Assembly (NCBI GenBank): GCA_003482555.1
Contig: DMYQ01000078.1
Span: forward strand, 58,226-68,384
Origin: Janthinobacterium sp.
GTDB taxonomy: Bacteria > Pseudomonadota > Gammaproteobacteria > Burkholderiales > Burkholderiaceae_D
Direction: 5' to 3'
DNA: 10,159 bases
Shown: in pieces, positions 1 through 8,768 of the stretch
How the letters are laid out: each line of letters starts with the position of its first letter
How positions within the stretch are numbered: the first letter of the stretch is position 1
The notes under the pieces: generated by a model
Told to the model about the DNA's origin: nothing
Seen by the model: the letters and a program-made list of their open reading frames with translations, nothing else
The model's database searches: none
Program-made: the position numbers and the translations under genes

Positions 1-332
1 GCCGGGTAGCGGGCCGAGATGGGCGCTTTGCAGGCGCTGCACTTGCCGCGCAAGACCAGGTAGCTGAGCACGGGGATGTTTTCCAGCGCCGTGATCCGGT
101 GTCCGCAATGGGGGCAGCTTGAACGCGGTGCCACCAGGCTGAAGTGGTCTGTGTGCGGCAATTCCAGGCCGCTTTCGGCGGCCACGTAATTGTCCGATTC
201 GCGTTGCATCATCTTTGGCACGCGGTAAATCACCACGTTCAAGAAGCTGCCGAACAGCAGGCCGAAGAGGCCGGCCACCAGGCTGACGAGCATATTCGCC
301 GGGGCGGCAAACAACAGGGTATCTTGCAGCAT
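1..332 (-). CDS. pilD: Prepilin peptidase / N-methyltransferase PilD, N-terminal part (cut by window edge)
   Basis: This is the bifunctional inner-membrane aspartic protease that cleaves the leader of type IV prepilins and methylates the new N-terminus. Only the first 110 codons are present; the catalytic aspartates lie beyond the edge. What is visible is diagnostic: a first hydrophobic helix at about residues 14-37 leading into GSFLNVVIYRVP, then the cytoplasmic zinc-binding loop with CPHC and CSAC pairs and the family phrase ENIPVLSYLVLRGKC. The ATG at 330-332 is preceded by GGGGA with 9 nt spacing. The gene follows pilC in the same direction, the usual pilB-pilC-pilD order. The gap to pilC (333-473) contains a strong inverted repeat. 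Identity as a family member is firm; whether it also serves a type II secretion system cannot be seen. Confidence 0.95.
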   Translation of the reverse strand, partial: MLQDTLLFAAPANMLVSLVAGLFGLLFGSFLNVVIYRVPKMMQRESDNYVAAESGLELPHTDHFSLVAPRSSCPHCGHRITALENIPVLSYLVLRGKCSACKAPISARYP

Positions 333-430
333 CGTATTTTTTCCCCAGAGGGTGGAGGGTTGGGCATGCCCGTCCACATTAAACCATTGGAGGGGCGGCG
401 CCGTCGAGGGGGCGCTTGGTGAACGAAGGG

Positions 431-468
431 CGGCGCCCGCCTTTCCGCCAGGGGAAAGGCGGGCGCCG
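431..468 (-). terminator. Perfect 16-bp inverted repeat between pilC and pilD (terminator or mRNA-stabilising hairpin)
   Basis: Arms 431-446 and 453-468 are exact reverse complements, with a 6-nt loop at 447-452. The stem is GC-rich and begins 5 nt after the pilC stop codon. In the direction of transcription no clear T-run follows, so it is not a textbook intrinsic terminator. It may reduce read-through into pilD, act as an RNase-blocking 3' hairpin for pilBC mRNA, or work with Rho. The structure is seen directly; the role is inferred. Confidence 0.55.
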
Positions 469-473
469 GGCGC

Positions 474-1694
474 TTAGACCACCGAGCCGAGCTTGAAGAT
501 GGGCAAGTACATGGCGATCACCAGGCCGCCGATCAGCACGCCCAGGATCACCATGATCAAAGGCTCCATCAGCGAGGCCAGCGAAGCCACCGCCTCGTCC
601 ACTTCTTCCTCGTAGAAATCGGCGACCTTGCCCAGCATGGCGTCGAGCGAACCGGATTCCTCGCCGATCGATACCATTTGCGTCACCAGATTGGGGAAGA
701 CGTCGGCGTTTTGCATGGCCACCGTCAGGCTGGTGCCGGTGCTCACTTCGTTCTGGATGCGCCGGGTGGCATCCAGGTAGACGGCGTTGCCGGCCGCGCC
801 ACCGACCGAGTCGAGCGATTCGACCAGGGGTACGCCGGCGGCAAACATGGTGGCCAGGGTGCGCGTCCAGCGCGCGATCGTGGCCTTGCGGATCACGTCG
901 CCAAAAATCGGCGCCCTCAGCAAGATCGTGTCCATGAAGCGCTGCATCTTCAGCGAACGCTGCCAGGATTGCAGGAAGAAGTAAATGCCGCCGAAAATGC
1001 CGCCGAAAATCAGATACCACCAGGCCACGAAAAATTCAGAGATGGCCATCACGATCAGGGTCGGTGCCGGCAGCGCCGCGCCGAAGCTCTTGAACACTTC
1101 CTTGAAGGCGGGCACCACCCAGATCATGATCACGGCCGTGACGATGAAGGCGATCGCCAGAATCGACACCGGGTACATCAGGGCCGACTTGATCTTCGCC
1201 TTCATGGCGAGGGTTTTTTCCTTGTAGATCGCCAGCCGGGTCAGCAAGTCGTCCAGGATACCGGCCTGTTCACCGGCGCCGACCAGGTTGCAGAACAGGG
1301 GGTCGAAGTAGAGCGGGTATTTGCGGAAGGCCTGGTTCAGGCTGGTACCCGTTTCGATGTCGGCGCGCAAATCCATGACCAGCTTCGACACCGAGGGATT
1401 CGAGTGGCCCTTGCCGACGATGTCGAACGATTGCAGCAGCGGCACGCCAGCCTTCATCATCGTGGCCAGTTGGCGGGTGAACAGGGAAATATCCTTGTCG
1501 GTGACTTTCTTGCCGCTGCGGTAGGCCTTTTTCTTGACCTTGGTGACCATGATGCCTTGCCGACGCAGGGTCACGTTGACGATCGCCTCGCCGCCGGCGC
1601 GCAGCTCGCCGCGCACGGTTTTGCCGGACCTGTCCTTGCCTTCCCAGGCGAAAACCGATTCCTTGATTTGATGTCCCGCGCTTGATGTTGCCAT
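474..1694 (-). CDS. pilC: Type IV pilus inner-membrane platform protein PilC
   Basis: This 406-residue polytopic protein forms the inner-membrane base of the type IV pilus and couples the PilB (extension) and PilT (retraction) ATPases to pilin movement. It has two type II secretion F domains, at about residues 70-195 and 273-397. Each carries the repeated signature of an AGVPL stretch followed by a GTSL stretch (82-86 and 117-119 region; 286-290 and 320-323). Hydrophobic segments lie at about 172-196, 213-241 and 375-399. The length matches the family. The ATG at 1692-1694 has AGGA (1703-1706) at good spacing, and that site overlaps the pilB stop codon, so translation is probably coupled to pilB. 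The gap to pilB is 10 nt. No anomaly is visible. Confidence 0.97.
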   Translation of the reverse strand: MATSSAGHQIKESVFAWEGKDRSGKTVRGELRAGGEAIVNVTLRRQGIMVTKVKKKAYRSGKKVTDKDISLFTRQLATMMKAGVPLLQSFDIVGKGHSNPSVSKLVMDLRADIETGTSLNQAFRKYPLYFDPLFCNLVGAGEQAGILDDLLTRLAIYKEKTLAMKAKIKSALMYPVSILAIAFIVTAVIMIWVVPAFKEVFKSFGAALPAPTLIVMAISEFFVAWWYLIFGGIFGGIYFFLQSWQRSLKMQRFMDTILLRAPIFGDVIRKATIARWTRTLATMFAAGVPLVESLDSVGGAAGNAVYLDATRRIQNEVSTGTSLTVAMQNADVFPNLVTQMVSIGEESGSLDAMLGKVADFYEEEVDEAVASLASLMEPLIMVILGVLIGGLVIAMYLPIFKLGSVV

Positions 1695-1704
1695 GATGTG
1701 TTTC

Positions 1705-3429
<1,725 letters not shown>

Positions 3430-3505
3430 ATAGGTGCTGCCAGGAAAAATCATATTGTTGGAAAACGAGCGCGATCGGAAGTGAGCGATCCCGCAGATTC
3501 TCCCG

Positions 3506-3534
3506 ATCATGCCTTCAGGCATCATATTTGTAAA
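3506..3534 (-). promoter_or_regulatory. Candidate sigma-70 promoter for pilB-pilC
   Basis: On the minus strand, TTTACA (3529-3534) is separated by exactly 17 nt from CATGAT (3506-3511). These match the -35 consensus at 5 of 6 and the -10 consensus at 4 of 6. Transcription would start near 3499, giving a leader of about 70 nt before pilB. The 170-nt gap between the CNNM gene and pilB is the natural place for a promoter. A 14-nt palindrome (ATGCCT-GA-AGGCAT on the coding strand, 3509-3522) overlaps the spacer and -10. This is a motif match by eye only. Confidence 0.3.
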
Positions 3535-3599
3535 GCTTTTGTCGCTATCGGGACGTGCTGAAACAACGTCGCCCCCGACAAACGGCGGCGCGCTTGAGT

Positions 3600-4898
3600 T
3601 TAATCGGCGGCGGCGGGGGCGGGGCGCTTCAACTTGAGCATCTTGATGGCCTGGTTTTGCACTTGCACCACTTCCACGACGCAGGCGCCGATCTTGACGC
3701 TGATGGGCGCCTCCGGTATGTCGCGCAGCAATTCGAGCAGCAAGCCATTGATGGTCTTCGGGCCGTCCAGGGGAAAGCTCAAGCCCAGGCGCTTGTTGAT
3801 ATCGCGCAGGGCGGTGGCGCCCTCGAGCAGGCATTCGCCCTGCTCGTTCCAGCCGAAAGAGTCGGCGCGCGCCGCGCCCGGCATCGAGGTGGTGAATTCG
3901 CCTATCATTTCCTCGATGATGTCATCCAGGGTGACCAGGCCCTGCACTTCGCCGTACTCGTCGACGATGATGCCGAGGCGTTCGCGGTTTTCCTGGAAAT
4001 ACTGCAACTGGGTGAACACGCCCGTGTCTTGCGGGATGAAATAAGGTTCGCTGAGCAGTTCGCGGAAGTGCTCGACGGTCAGTTCGTCGTCCTGGTTCAG
4101 CAAGGCCATCGCCTTGCGCACATGCAAGATGCCGACGATGCGGTTGATCTCGCCCTCGTACACGGGCAGCTTGTTGTGGTAGCAGGTGGTGAGCTGGTGC
4201 TTGATTTCCGCCACCGGCACGGCCAGGTTCAGGGCCTCGATCTGCGAGCGCGGCGTCATGATGTCTTCGACCGAGATGGTTTCCAGGTCGAACAGATTGA
4301 GCAAAATGCTCTTGTGCTTTTGCGGAATGAAATTGCCGCCCTCGAGCACCATCGAGCGCAATTCCTCGGGCGACAGGCGGGCGTCGTGGATATTGCCGCC
4401 GCGGCGGATGCGGAACAGCTTGAGCACGATGCCAACGAAGAGGTTGACGAACCAGATCACCGGCTTGGCCAGGGTCATCAAGGGTTTCAATATCACGCTG
4501 GTGGGCAGGGCGATCTTTTCGGGATAGGTGGCGCCTATCACCTTGGGCGAAATTTCAGCGAAGACGATCAGCAAGAAAGCCACCACGCCGGTGGAAATCG
4601 TGATGACATTTTCATCATGGCCGAAGCTGGCGATGGCGATGGCCGTGACCAGGGCGGTGGCCATGGCATTGATCAGGGTGTTGGCGATGAGCACCAGCGA
4701 CAGCAGTTTGTCGGTGCGGTCGAGCAGCCACAGGGTGGTGGCGGCGCGCCGGTTGCCCCGCTTTGCCATGTGGCGCAGGCGGTGGCGGTTGGCGGCCATC
4801 AGCGCCGTCTCGGCCATCGCGAAAAAGGCCGAACACAGGATCAGGAGGGCGAGCGCAAGAAGTTGCGCCCAAAACGGTACGGTATCCAGAGGGCTCAC
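3600..4898 (-). CDS. CNNM/CorB (YfjD-like) membrane protein with DUF21, CBS pair and CorC_HlyC domains
   Basis: This is a 432-residue inner-membrane protein of the CNNM/CorB family, whose characterised members transport magnesium or support magnesium and cobalt homeostasis. The DUF21 domain spans about residues 8-190, with hydrophobic segments near 9-29, 63-92, 101-125 and 139-163. It carries the family's AEISPK segment at 114-119 and the SAFFAMAETA segment at 23-32. A CBS pair follows (about 211-330, including VEDIMTPRSQIEAL and IVDEYGEVQGLVTLDDIIEE), then a CorC_HlyC domain (about 345-424). Length and architecture match E. coli YfjD/CorB (about 430 residues). The start is a GTG at 4896-4898 with a weak ribosome binding site. 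A candidate promoter lies at 4986-5014. There is no functional link to the pilus genes beyond sharing a strand. The ion specificity cannot be read from the sequence. Confidence 0.9.
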   Translation of the reverse strand: MSPLDTVPFWAQLLALALLILCSAFFAMAETALMAANRHRLRHMAKRGNRRAATTLWLLDRTDKLLSLVLIANTLINAMATALVTAIAIASFGHDENVITISTGVVAFLLIVFAEISPKVIGATYPEKIALPTSVILKPLMTLAKPVIWFVNLFVGIVLKLFRIRRGGNIHDARLSPEELRSMVLEGGNFIPQKHKSILLNLFDLETISVEDIMTPRSQIEALNLAVPVAEIKHQLTTCYHNKLPVYEGEINRIVGILHVRKAMALLNQDDELTVEHFRELLSEPYFIPQDTGVFTQLQYFQENRERLGIIVDEYGEVQGLVTLDDIIEEMIGEFTTSMPGAARADSFGWNEQGECLLEGATALRDINKRLGLSFPLDGPKTINGLLLELLRDIPEAPISVKIGACVVEVVQVQNQAIKMLKLKRPAPAAAD

Positions 4899-4985
4899 CG
4901 TAAAGAAACTTGCGTGGGGAAACTGGTCGGCGGCGAAAACGGCCGGCCCAGAGCGGCGGGGCGTTGTCCCGCCCCTGAGCTAGGG

Positions 4986-5014
4986 ATTTTAAGGCAAGCG
5001 CCGTTTCCGTGCAA
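4986..5014 (-). promoter_or_regulatory. Candidate sigma-70 promoter for the CNNM transporter gene
   Basis: On the minus strand, TTGCAC (5009-5014) and TAAAAT (4986-4991) are 17 nt apart. They match the -35 consensus at 4 of 6 and the -10 consensus at 5 of 6. The predicted start near 4979 gives a leader of about 80 nt. A small GC-rich hairpin (arms 4955-4960 and 4968-4973) would lie at the 5' end of that leader. The promoter lies in the 143-nt gap after the MFS gene, so the CNNM gene probably has its own transcript. Found by eye, not tested. Confidence 0.42.
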
Positions 5015-5041
5015 GTCGGGCGCCCACGCCCGCGCCCGCCG

Positions 5042-6463
5042 CTATTTCCCCGGCTCGGCCGGCACCGGCCCGCCCTTGCTGATGCTTTCGCCATCTTTCC
5101 GGCGCAGCGACCAAAAGGTGAGCGAAGAGATGGCGGTCAGCGCGGCCAGGGTCAGGAAGGCGTGATGCAGGGCGCCGGTCAGCGGCAGGCGCTCCGTTTG
5201 CGGCATGTCGCCCAGGTACCAGCCGGTGATCAGGGAACCGCAAGCCAGGCCAAAGCTCATCGACAACTGTTGCATCGAACTGGCGATGGTGCTGGCCATG
5301 CTGGAATCGGCGCCGTCGATGTCGGCGTAGGCGATGCTGTTCATGCTGGAAAACTGCAGCGAGTTGAAAAAGCCCAGGCACAGGCTGAGCGCGACGATGG
5401 CGAAAATCGGCGTGCCGGCCCCCACCAGCGCATACATGGAGATGGTGGCGCCGATCAGCACCGTGTTGACGATCAAGACCTGACGGTAGCCGAAGCGCGC
5501 CAGCACCCGCGCCGAAATGAACTTCATGCCCATGGCGGCGGCCGCCGACGGCATCATCAGCAGGCCCGATTGCCAGGCCGGCAAGCCCAGGCCCAGTTGG
5601 TACAGCAGCGGCAGCAGGAAGGGCAGGCCGCCGACGCCGAGGCGGGTGACGAAGCCGCCCGCCACCGAGACGCGGAAGGTGCGGATGCGCAGCAGGGTCA
5701 GGCGCAGCAGCGGATGGAGGGCGTCGCGCGCGTGCCAGACGTAGGCGGCCAGCAGGCTCAGCGACAGCAGCAGGAGGATGGCGGCCGAGGTGACGTCCAG
5801 GTGGTGTTCGCCGAACACTTCCAGCAACCAGGACAGCAGCGCCGTGCCGCTGCCGAAGAGCACCAGGCCGATCAGGTCGAGCGGCCGCGACGTGTCGCCG
5901 TGGTAGTCGGGCATGTAGCGGTAGGCCAGCAGCAGGGCGGCCACCCCGACCGGCACGTTGACGAAGAAAATTTCGCGCCACGACAGCCAGTGCACGATCA
6001 AGCCGCCGACCGTCGGCCCCAGCAGGGGGCCGATCAGGGCCGGGATGATGACGAAGTTCATTGCCGCCAGCAGTTCCGACTTGGGAAAGGTGCGGATGAT
6101 GGTCAGGCGCCCGACCGGCATCATCATGGCCGCGCCCATGCCCTGCAGGAGGCGGGCCGCCACCAGCATCGGCGAATTGAGCGACAGCCCGCACAGGATG
6201 GAAGCCACGGTGAAGATGGTGATCGCGCTGGAGAATACGCGCCGGGTGCCGAAGCGGTCCGCCATCCAGCCGCTGATGGGAATGCAGACGGCCAGGCTGA
6301 GGATGTAACTGGTGACCACGGCCTTCAGGCTCAGGGGCGTCACGTGCAGGCTGGCGGCCATGCTGGGGATGGCGGTGTTGACGATGGTGGAGTCGAGCTG
6401 CTCCATGAAGAGGGCGGTGGCGACCACCCAGGGCAGATAACTTTTTGTGGCGTTACTGGTCAT
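5042..6463 (-). CDS. MFS transporter, DHA2 family (MdtD-like multidrug exporter)
   Basis: This 473-residue inner-membrane protein is predicted to be a proton-driven drug exporter with the many hydrophobic helices of the 14-segment DHA2 group. Visible signatures are LDSTIVNTAIPSMA (23-36, the DHA2 motif in helix 1), motif A GWMADRFGTRR (65-75), RLLQGMGAAMMMPVGR (104-119) and motif C GPLLGPTVGG (145-154). FSSMNSIAYADI (371-382) closely resembles the same region of E. coli MdtD, as I recall that sequence, and the length agrees (about 470). The ATG is at 6461-6463; the ribosome binding site is weak. The tail after about residue 455 is hydrophilic. It is divergent from phoD. No adjacent regulator or membrane-fusion gene is visible, so the substrate is unknown. 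Confidence 0.9.
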   Translation of the reverse strand: MTSNATKSYLPWVVATALFMEQLDSTIVNTAIPSMAASLHVTPLSLKAVVTSYILSLAVCIPISGWMADRFGTRRVFSSAITIFTVASILCGLSLNSPMLVAARLLQGMGAAMMMPVGRLTIIRTFPKSELLAAMNFVIIPALIGPLLGPTVGGLIVHWLSWREIFFVNVPVGVAALLLAYRYMPDYHGDTSRPLDLIGLVLFGSGTALLSWLLEVFGEHHLDVTSAAILLLLSLSLLAAYVWHARDALHPLLRLTLLRIRTFRVSVAGGFVTRLGVGGLPFLLPLLYQLGLGLPAWQSGLLMMPSAAAAMGMKFISARVLARFGYRQVLIVNTVLIGATISMYALVGAGTPIFAIVALSLCLGFFNSLQFSSMNSIAYADIDGADSSMASTIASSMQQLSMSFGLACGSLITGWYLGDMPQTERLPLTGALHHAFLTLAALTAISSLTFWSLRRKDGESISKGGPVPAEPGK

Positions 6464-6531
6464 GGAATGTGTCCGGGTTGTGCCGGGCCGGTGCCGACCG
6501 TCGAGCAGGGATTGTCACACAAATGACGCGT

Positions 6532-6556
6532 GCGCGCTGGCGCGCGCTTTTTTTTT
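6532..6556 (+). terminator. GC hairpin followed by nine T residues, upstream of phoD
   Basis: Arms GCGCGC (6532-6537) and GCGCGC (6542-6547), with loop TGGC, are followed directly by T9 (6548-6556). This is the form of an intrinsic terminator read on the plus strand. No plus-strand gene precedes it in this window. It could stop transcription running antisense through the MFS gene before it enters the phoD promoter region. The short stem and alternating GC sequence mean chance is possible. Confidence 0.45.
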
Positions 6557-6560
6557 GCGG

Positions 6561-6616
6561 CGCCCATCCCGCGCCCATCCCGTGGTCATCCCGCGGTCAT
6601 CCGGCTGCGGTAAGTT
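6561..6616 (+). promoter_or_regulatory. Putative Pho box (four 11-bp direct repeats) and -10 of the phoD promoter
   Basis: Four 7-mers occur at a strict 11-bp period: CGCCCAT (6561-6567), CGCCCAT (6572-6578), TGGTCAT (6583-6589) and CGGTCAT (6594-6600). The first three are followed by the same CCCG spacer, the last by CCGG. The known PhoB site is two CTGTCAT-like 7-mers with 4-bp spacers, so the geometry is identical. The two proximal units match 5 of 7 and 6 of 7 positions. Ten bp after the last unit is TAAGTT (6611-6616), at the spacing seen in E. coli phoA, although it matches the -10 consensus at only 3 of 6. Four units could hold two PhoB dimers. The position just upstream of an alkaline phosphatase gene supports the reading. 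Confidence 0.6.
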
Positions 6617-6646
6617 GTGGACATCGGCATCGAGAAGGGGGTTTTC

Positions 6647-8395
6647 ATGAGCATGAAATCGTTTTTTTCCGGGGTGGCGGCGGCGCACGGCGGCGAGTCG
6701 CCGCACCGGCGGCGCTTCATGCGCCAGGTCTGCGGCGGCGCCCTGCTGGGCGCAACCGGGGCCGGCGTGGCCGGTTGCGGCAGTAGCGCGGCCGCGCCCA
6801 CGCCCAATCCCGAGCTCGACTTCCTGCACGGCGTCGCCAGCGGCGATCCGCTGGCCGATCGCATCATGCTGTGGACCCGGGTGACGCCGCGCCGGGCCGA
6901 CGCGGGCGACGTCGTCGTCGAGTGGCAACTGGCGACCGATGCCGGGATGCGCCAACTGGTGGGTGGCGGCAGCGTCAGCACCGGCGCCGCGCAAGACTAC
7001 ACGGTGAAGGTCGACGCCGGCGGCCTGCTGCCCGGCCACGTGTATTTTTACCGCTTCGCCGCCGCCGGGCGCAAGTCGTCGCTCGGGCGTACCAAGACGC
7101 TGCCCGGGGCGGACGCGCGCCAGGTGCGGCTGGCCGTGTTCTCGTGCTCGAACTACCCGGCCGGTTATTTCAATGTGTACCTTGACGCCGCCCGCCAGAA
7201 CGGCCTGGACGCGGCCCTGCACATCGGCGACTACATATATGAGTACGACAGCGCCGGCTACGCCTGCGACGACGCGGTCGCGCTGGGACGGGTGTCGGTA
7301 CCGCCCGACATGCTGATGGCGCTGGACGACTACCGGCGCCGCTACGCCCAGTACCGCGGCGACCCGGACTTGCAGGCCCTGCACGCCAGCCTGCCTTTCA
7401 TCACCGTCTGGGACGACCATGAATTCGCCGACGACGCCTGGCGCAACGGCTCGGTCGACCATGTCGACGCCGAGGACGGCCCGTTCTCGCTACGCAAGGC
7501 GGCGGCGGTGCGGGCCTATCACGAGTGGCTGCCGATCCGTCCGCCCGAGCCGAACAATCCCGAGCGCATTTACCGCTCTTTCGATTTCGGCAAGCTGGTG
7601 TCGCTGCACATGCTCGACACGCGCCTGATCGCGCGCGACCAGCAATTGCTGATGGCCTCGTACTACGCCGAGGATGGCCATTTCGACGCCGACAAATTCA
7701 GGCGCGACATCGACTCGCCGCGCCGTCAGATGATGGGGCAGACGCAGATCGACTGGCTCGAGGGGCAGGTCGCGGCCTCGCGCGCGCGCTGGCAAATTCT
7801 CGGGCAACAGGTGCTGATGGCGCGCATGGAGTATCCGGCTCCGGTCGCGCTGGGGCAGATCGGCAGCGTCGATTACGTCGCCCTGAAAACGCGCGCCCGG
7901 GCCGAGCCGGCGTCCCTGAGCGAGAAGGAAAAAGCTTGTCTGGCGGCGCCGACCCTGCCCTGCTATCTGGATTCCTGGGACGGCTACCAGAACGACCGCG
8001 AGCAATTGTTCGCGCTGATGCAAAAACATCGCAAGAACCTGGTGGTGCTGGCCGGCGACACCCACAACGCCTGGGCCAGCGACTTGCGCGACCGCGCGGG
8101 GCGCCAGGTCGGGGTCGAATTCGCCGGCGCTTCAGTGTCCTCGCCGGGCATGGAATGCAGCCACCCCGGGCAGGCGCCGGAGCAGGTGGCGCGCATGATG
8201 GAGCAGTTGATCGAACCTTTGTATTATGCGCAGACGAGCAAACGCGGCTACATGATCATCACGGCCGCCGAAGACGAGGTACGCTGCGACTGGCGCTTCG
8301 TCGACACGGTGCACAGCCGCCAGTTCAGCGCCGCCACCGAGCGCAGCCTGCGCACCCTGGCCGGGCCGGGCGGGCGCGGGATCGTCGAAGTCTAG
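6647..8395 (+). CDS. phoD: PhoD-family alkaline phosphatase, Tat-exported lipoprotein
   Basis: This 582-residue metallophosphatase releases phosphate from organic phosphomonoesters or diesters outside the cytoplasm. The N-terminus has a twin-arginine signal (HRRRFMRQV, 20-28), a hydrophobic stretch and a lipobox VAGC (41-44) with Gly at +2, so it is probably a Tat-exported, outer-membrane-sorted lipoprotein. A PhoD N-terminal Ig-like domain (about 56-152) precedes the catalytic domain (about 160-555). Likely metal and active-site residues are C167 in FSCSNY, D195 in GDYIYEY, D256 and H258 in WDDHEFADD, and D471 and H473 in GDTHNAW. I chose the ATG at 6647 because AAGGGGG (6635-6641) lies 5 nt before it. 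An in-frame GTG at 6617 would fall at the predicted transcription start. The stop overlaps the stop of the cobQ remnant. A Pho-box-like array precedes the gene. Confidence 0.93.
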   Translation: MSMKSFFSGVAAAHGGESPHRRRFMRQVCGGALLGATGAGVAGCGSSAAAPTPNPELDFLHGVASGDPLADRIMLWTRVTPRRADAGDVVVEWQLATDAGMRQLVGGGSVSTGAAQDYTVKVDAGGLLPGHVYFYRFAAAGRKSSLGRTKTLPGADARQVRLAVFSCSNYPAGYFNVYLDAARQNGLDAALHIGDYIYEYDSAGYACDDAVALGRVSVPPDMLMALDDYRRRYAQYRGDPDLQALHASLPFITVWDDHEFADDAWRNGSVDHVDAEDGPFSLRKAAAVRAYHEWLPIRPPEPNNPERIYRSFDFGKLVSLHMLDTRLIARDQQLLMASYYAEDGHFDADKFRRDIDSPRRQMMGQTQIDWLEGQVAASRARWQILGQQVLMARMEYPAPVALGQIGSVDYVALKTRARAEPASLSEKEKACLAAPTLPCYLDSWDGYQNDREQLFALMQKHRKNLVVLAGDTHNAWASDLRDRAGRQVGVEFAGASVSSPGMECSHPGQAPEQVARMMEQLIEPLYYAQTSKRGYMIITAAEDEVRCDWRFVDTVHSRQFSAATERSLRTLAGPGGRGIVEV

Positions 8396-8658
8396 CCCTT
8401 GCGGGACGCGGTCGGGGGACTCACGCGGCCCAAGGCCATGAGCGCCGCGAACAGCGGCTCGGTTGCGTCGGCGATGCGCTCCAGGCTGTCTTCGCGCAGT
8501 TGGGCCGTGTCGACGACGACGGCGGAATCGAGGCCGGCCCAGCGCAGCAGCGCGGCGCAGGCGGGCGGCGTGTCGAACAGGCCGTGCAGATAGGTGCCGA
8601 GGATTTGCCCGTCCGCCGACAGGGCGCCTTCCGGGCGGCCGTGCGTCAGTACGGACTT
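8392..8658 (-). pseudogene. cobQ: Cobyric acid synthase remnant: C-terminal 88 codons only
   Basis: On the minus strand an open frame of 88 codons ends at TAG (8394-8392). It reads GRPEGALSADGQILGTYLHG followed by LFDTPPACAALLRWAG. This is the end of the glutamine amidotransferase (GATase_3) domain of cobyric acid synthase, the ATP-dependent amidase of the adenosylcobalamin pathway; the His of YLHGLF is the catalytic-triad histidine. Full-length CobQ has about 480-500 residues and the catalytic Cys lies well upstream, so about 80% is missing. The frame meets a stop at 8659-8661, and sequence character changes to the low-GC immunity block by 8673. No usable start is visible. The fragment is convergent with phoD, the two stop codons overlapping. 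The rest of cobQ may lie beyond the right edge or may be lost. Confidence 0.85.
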
Positions 8659-8672
8659 CTACCGTTTAGTTG

Positions 8673-8768
8673 TCATAGTTCGGCCACAAGTTCCCATTTC
8701 ACGATATCGCGGCCTAGAAACTCGCCATGTGATCCCAACTTCAAAAGGTAAGGAGCCGCATCGCCGGG
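8673..8768 (-). repeat. 96-bp repeat, copy 1 (3' end of DUF3396 gene)
   Basis: This segment matches 10064-10159 at 90 of 96 positions without gaps. It encodes the last 31 residues plus the stop of the immunity protein. Downstream of the stop the two copies share nothing, so the duplication boundary coincides with the stop codon. The other end is not visible because copy 2 runs out of the window. Confidence 0.93.

Noticed and set aside
678..1685. A 335-codon open frame on the plus strand.
   Set aside because: It is antisense to pilC, with low-complexity composition and no domain.
3509..3522. 14-nt palindrome upstream of pilB as an operator.
   Set aside because: It is short, occurs once, and there is no candidate regulator. 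It is mentioned only with the promoter.
3430..3599. Sigma-54 (RpoN) promoter for pilB.
   Set aside because: No TGGCA-N7-TGC arrangement with correct -24/-12 spacing could be found in the gap.
3430..3834. Extension of PilB upstream of residue 1, giving a 709-residue protein.
   Set aside because: The added residues are antisense to the end of the CNNM gene, do not resemble PilB, and would make the protein far longer than the family norm.
4955..4973. Small GC hairpin after the MFS gene as a terminator.
   Set aside because: Only 6 bp of stem and no T-run; it more likely falls inside the leader of the CNNM transcript.
3555..5165. A 536-codon open frame on the plus strand.
   Set aside because: It lies antisense to the CNNM gene, is dominated by His, Gln, Asp and Gly from the complement of GC-rich codons, and has no recognisable domain. 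It is a shadow frame.
5009..6526. A 505-codon open frame on the plus strand.
   Set aside because: It is antisense to the MFS transporter, whose motifs are unmistakable. The composition is Gln, His, Arg and Gly rich and without structure.
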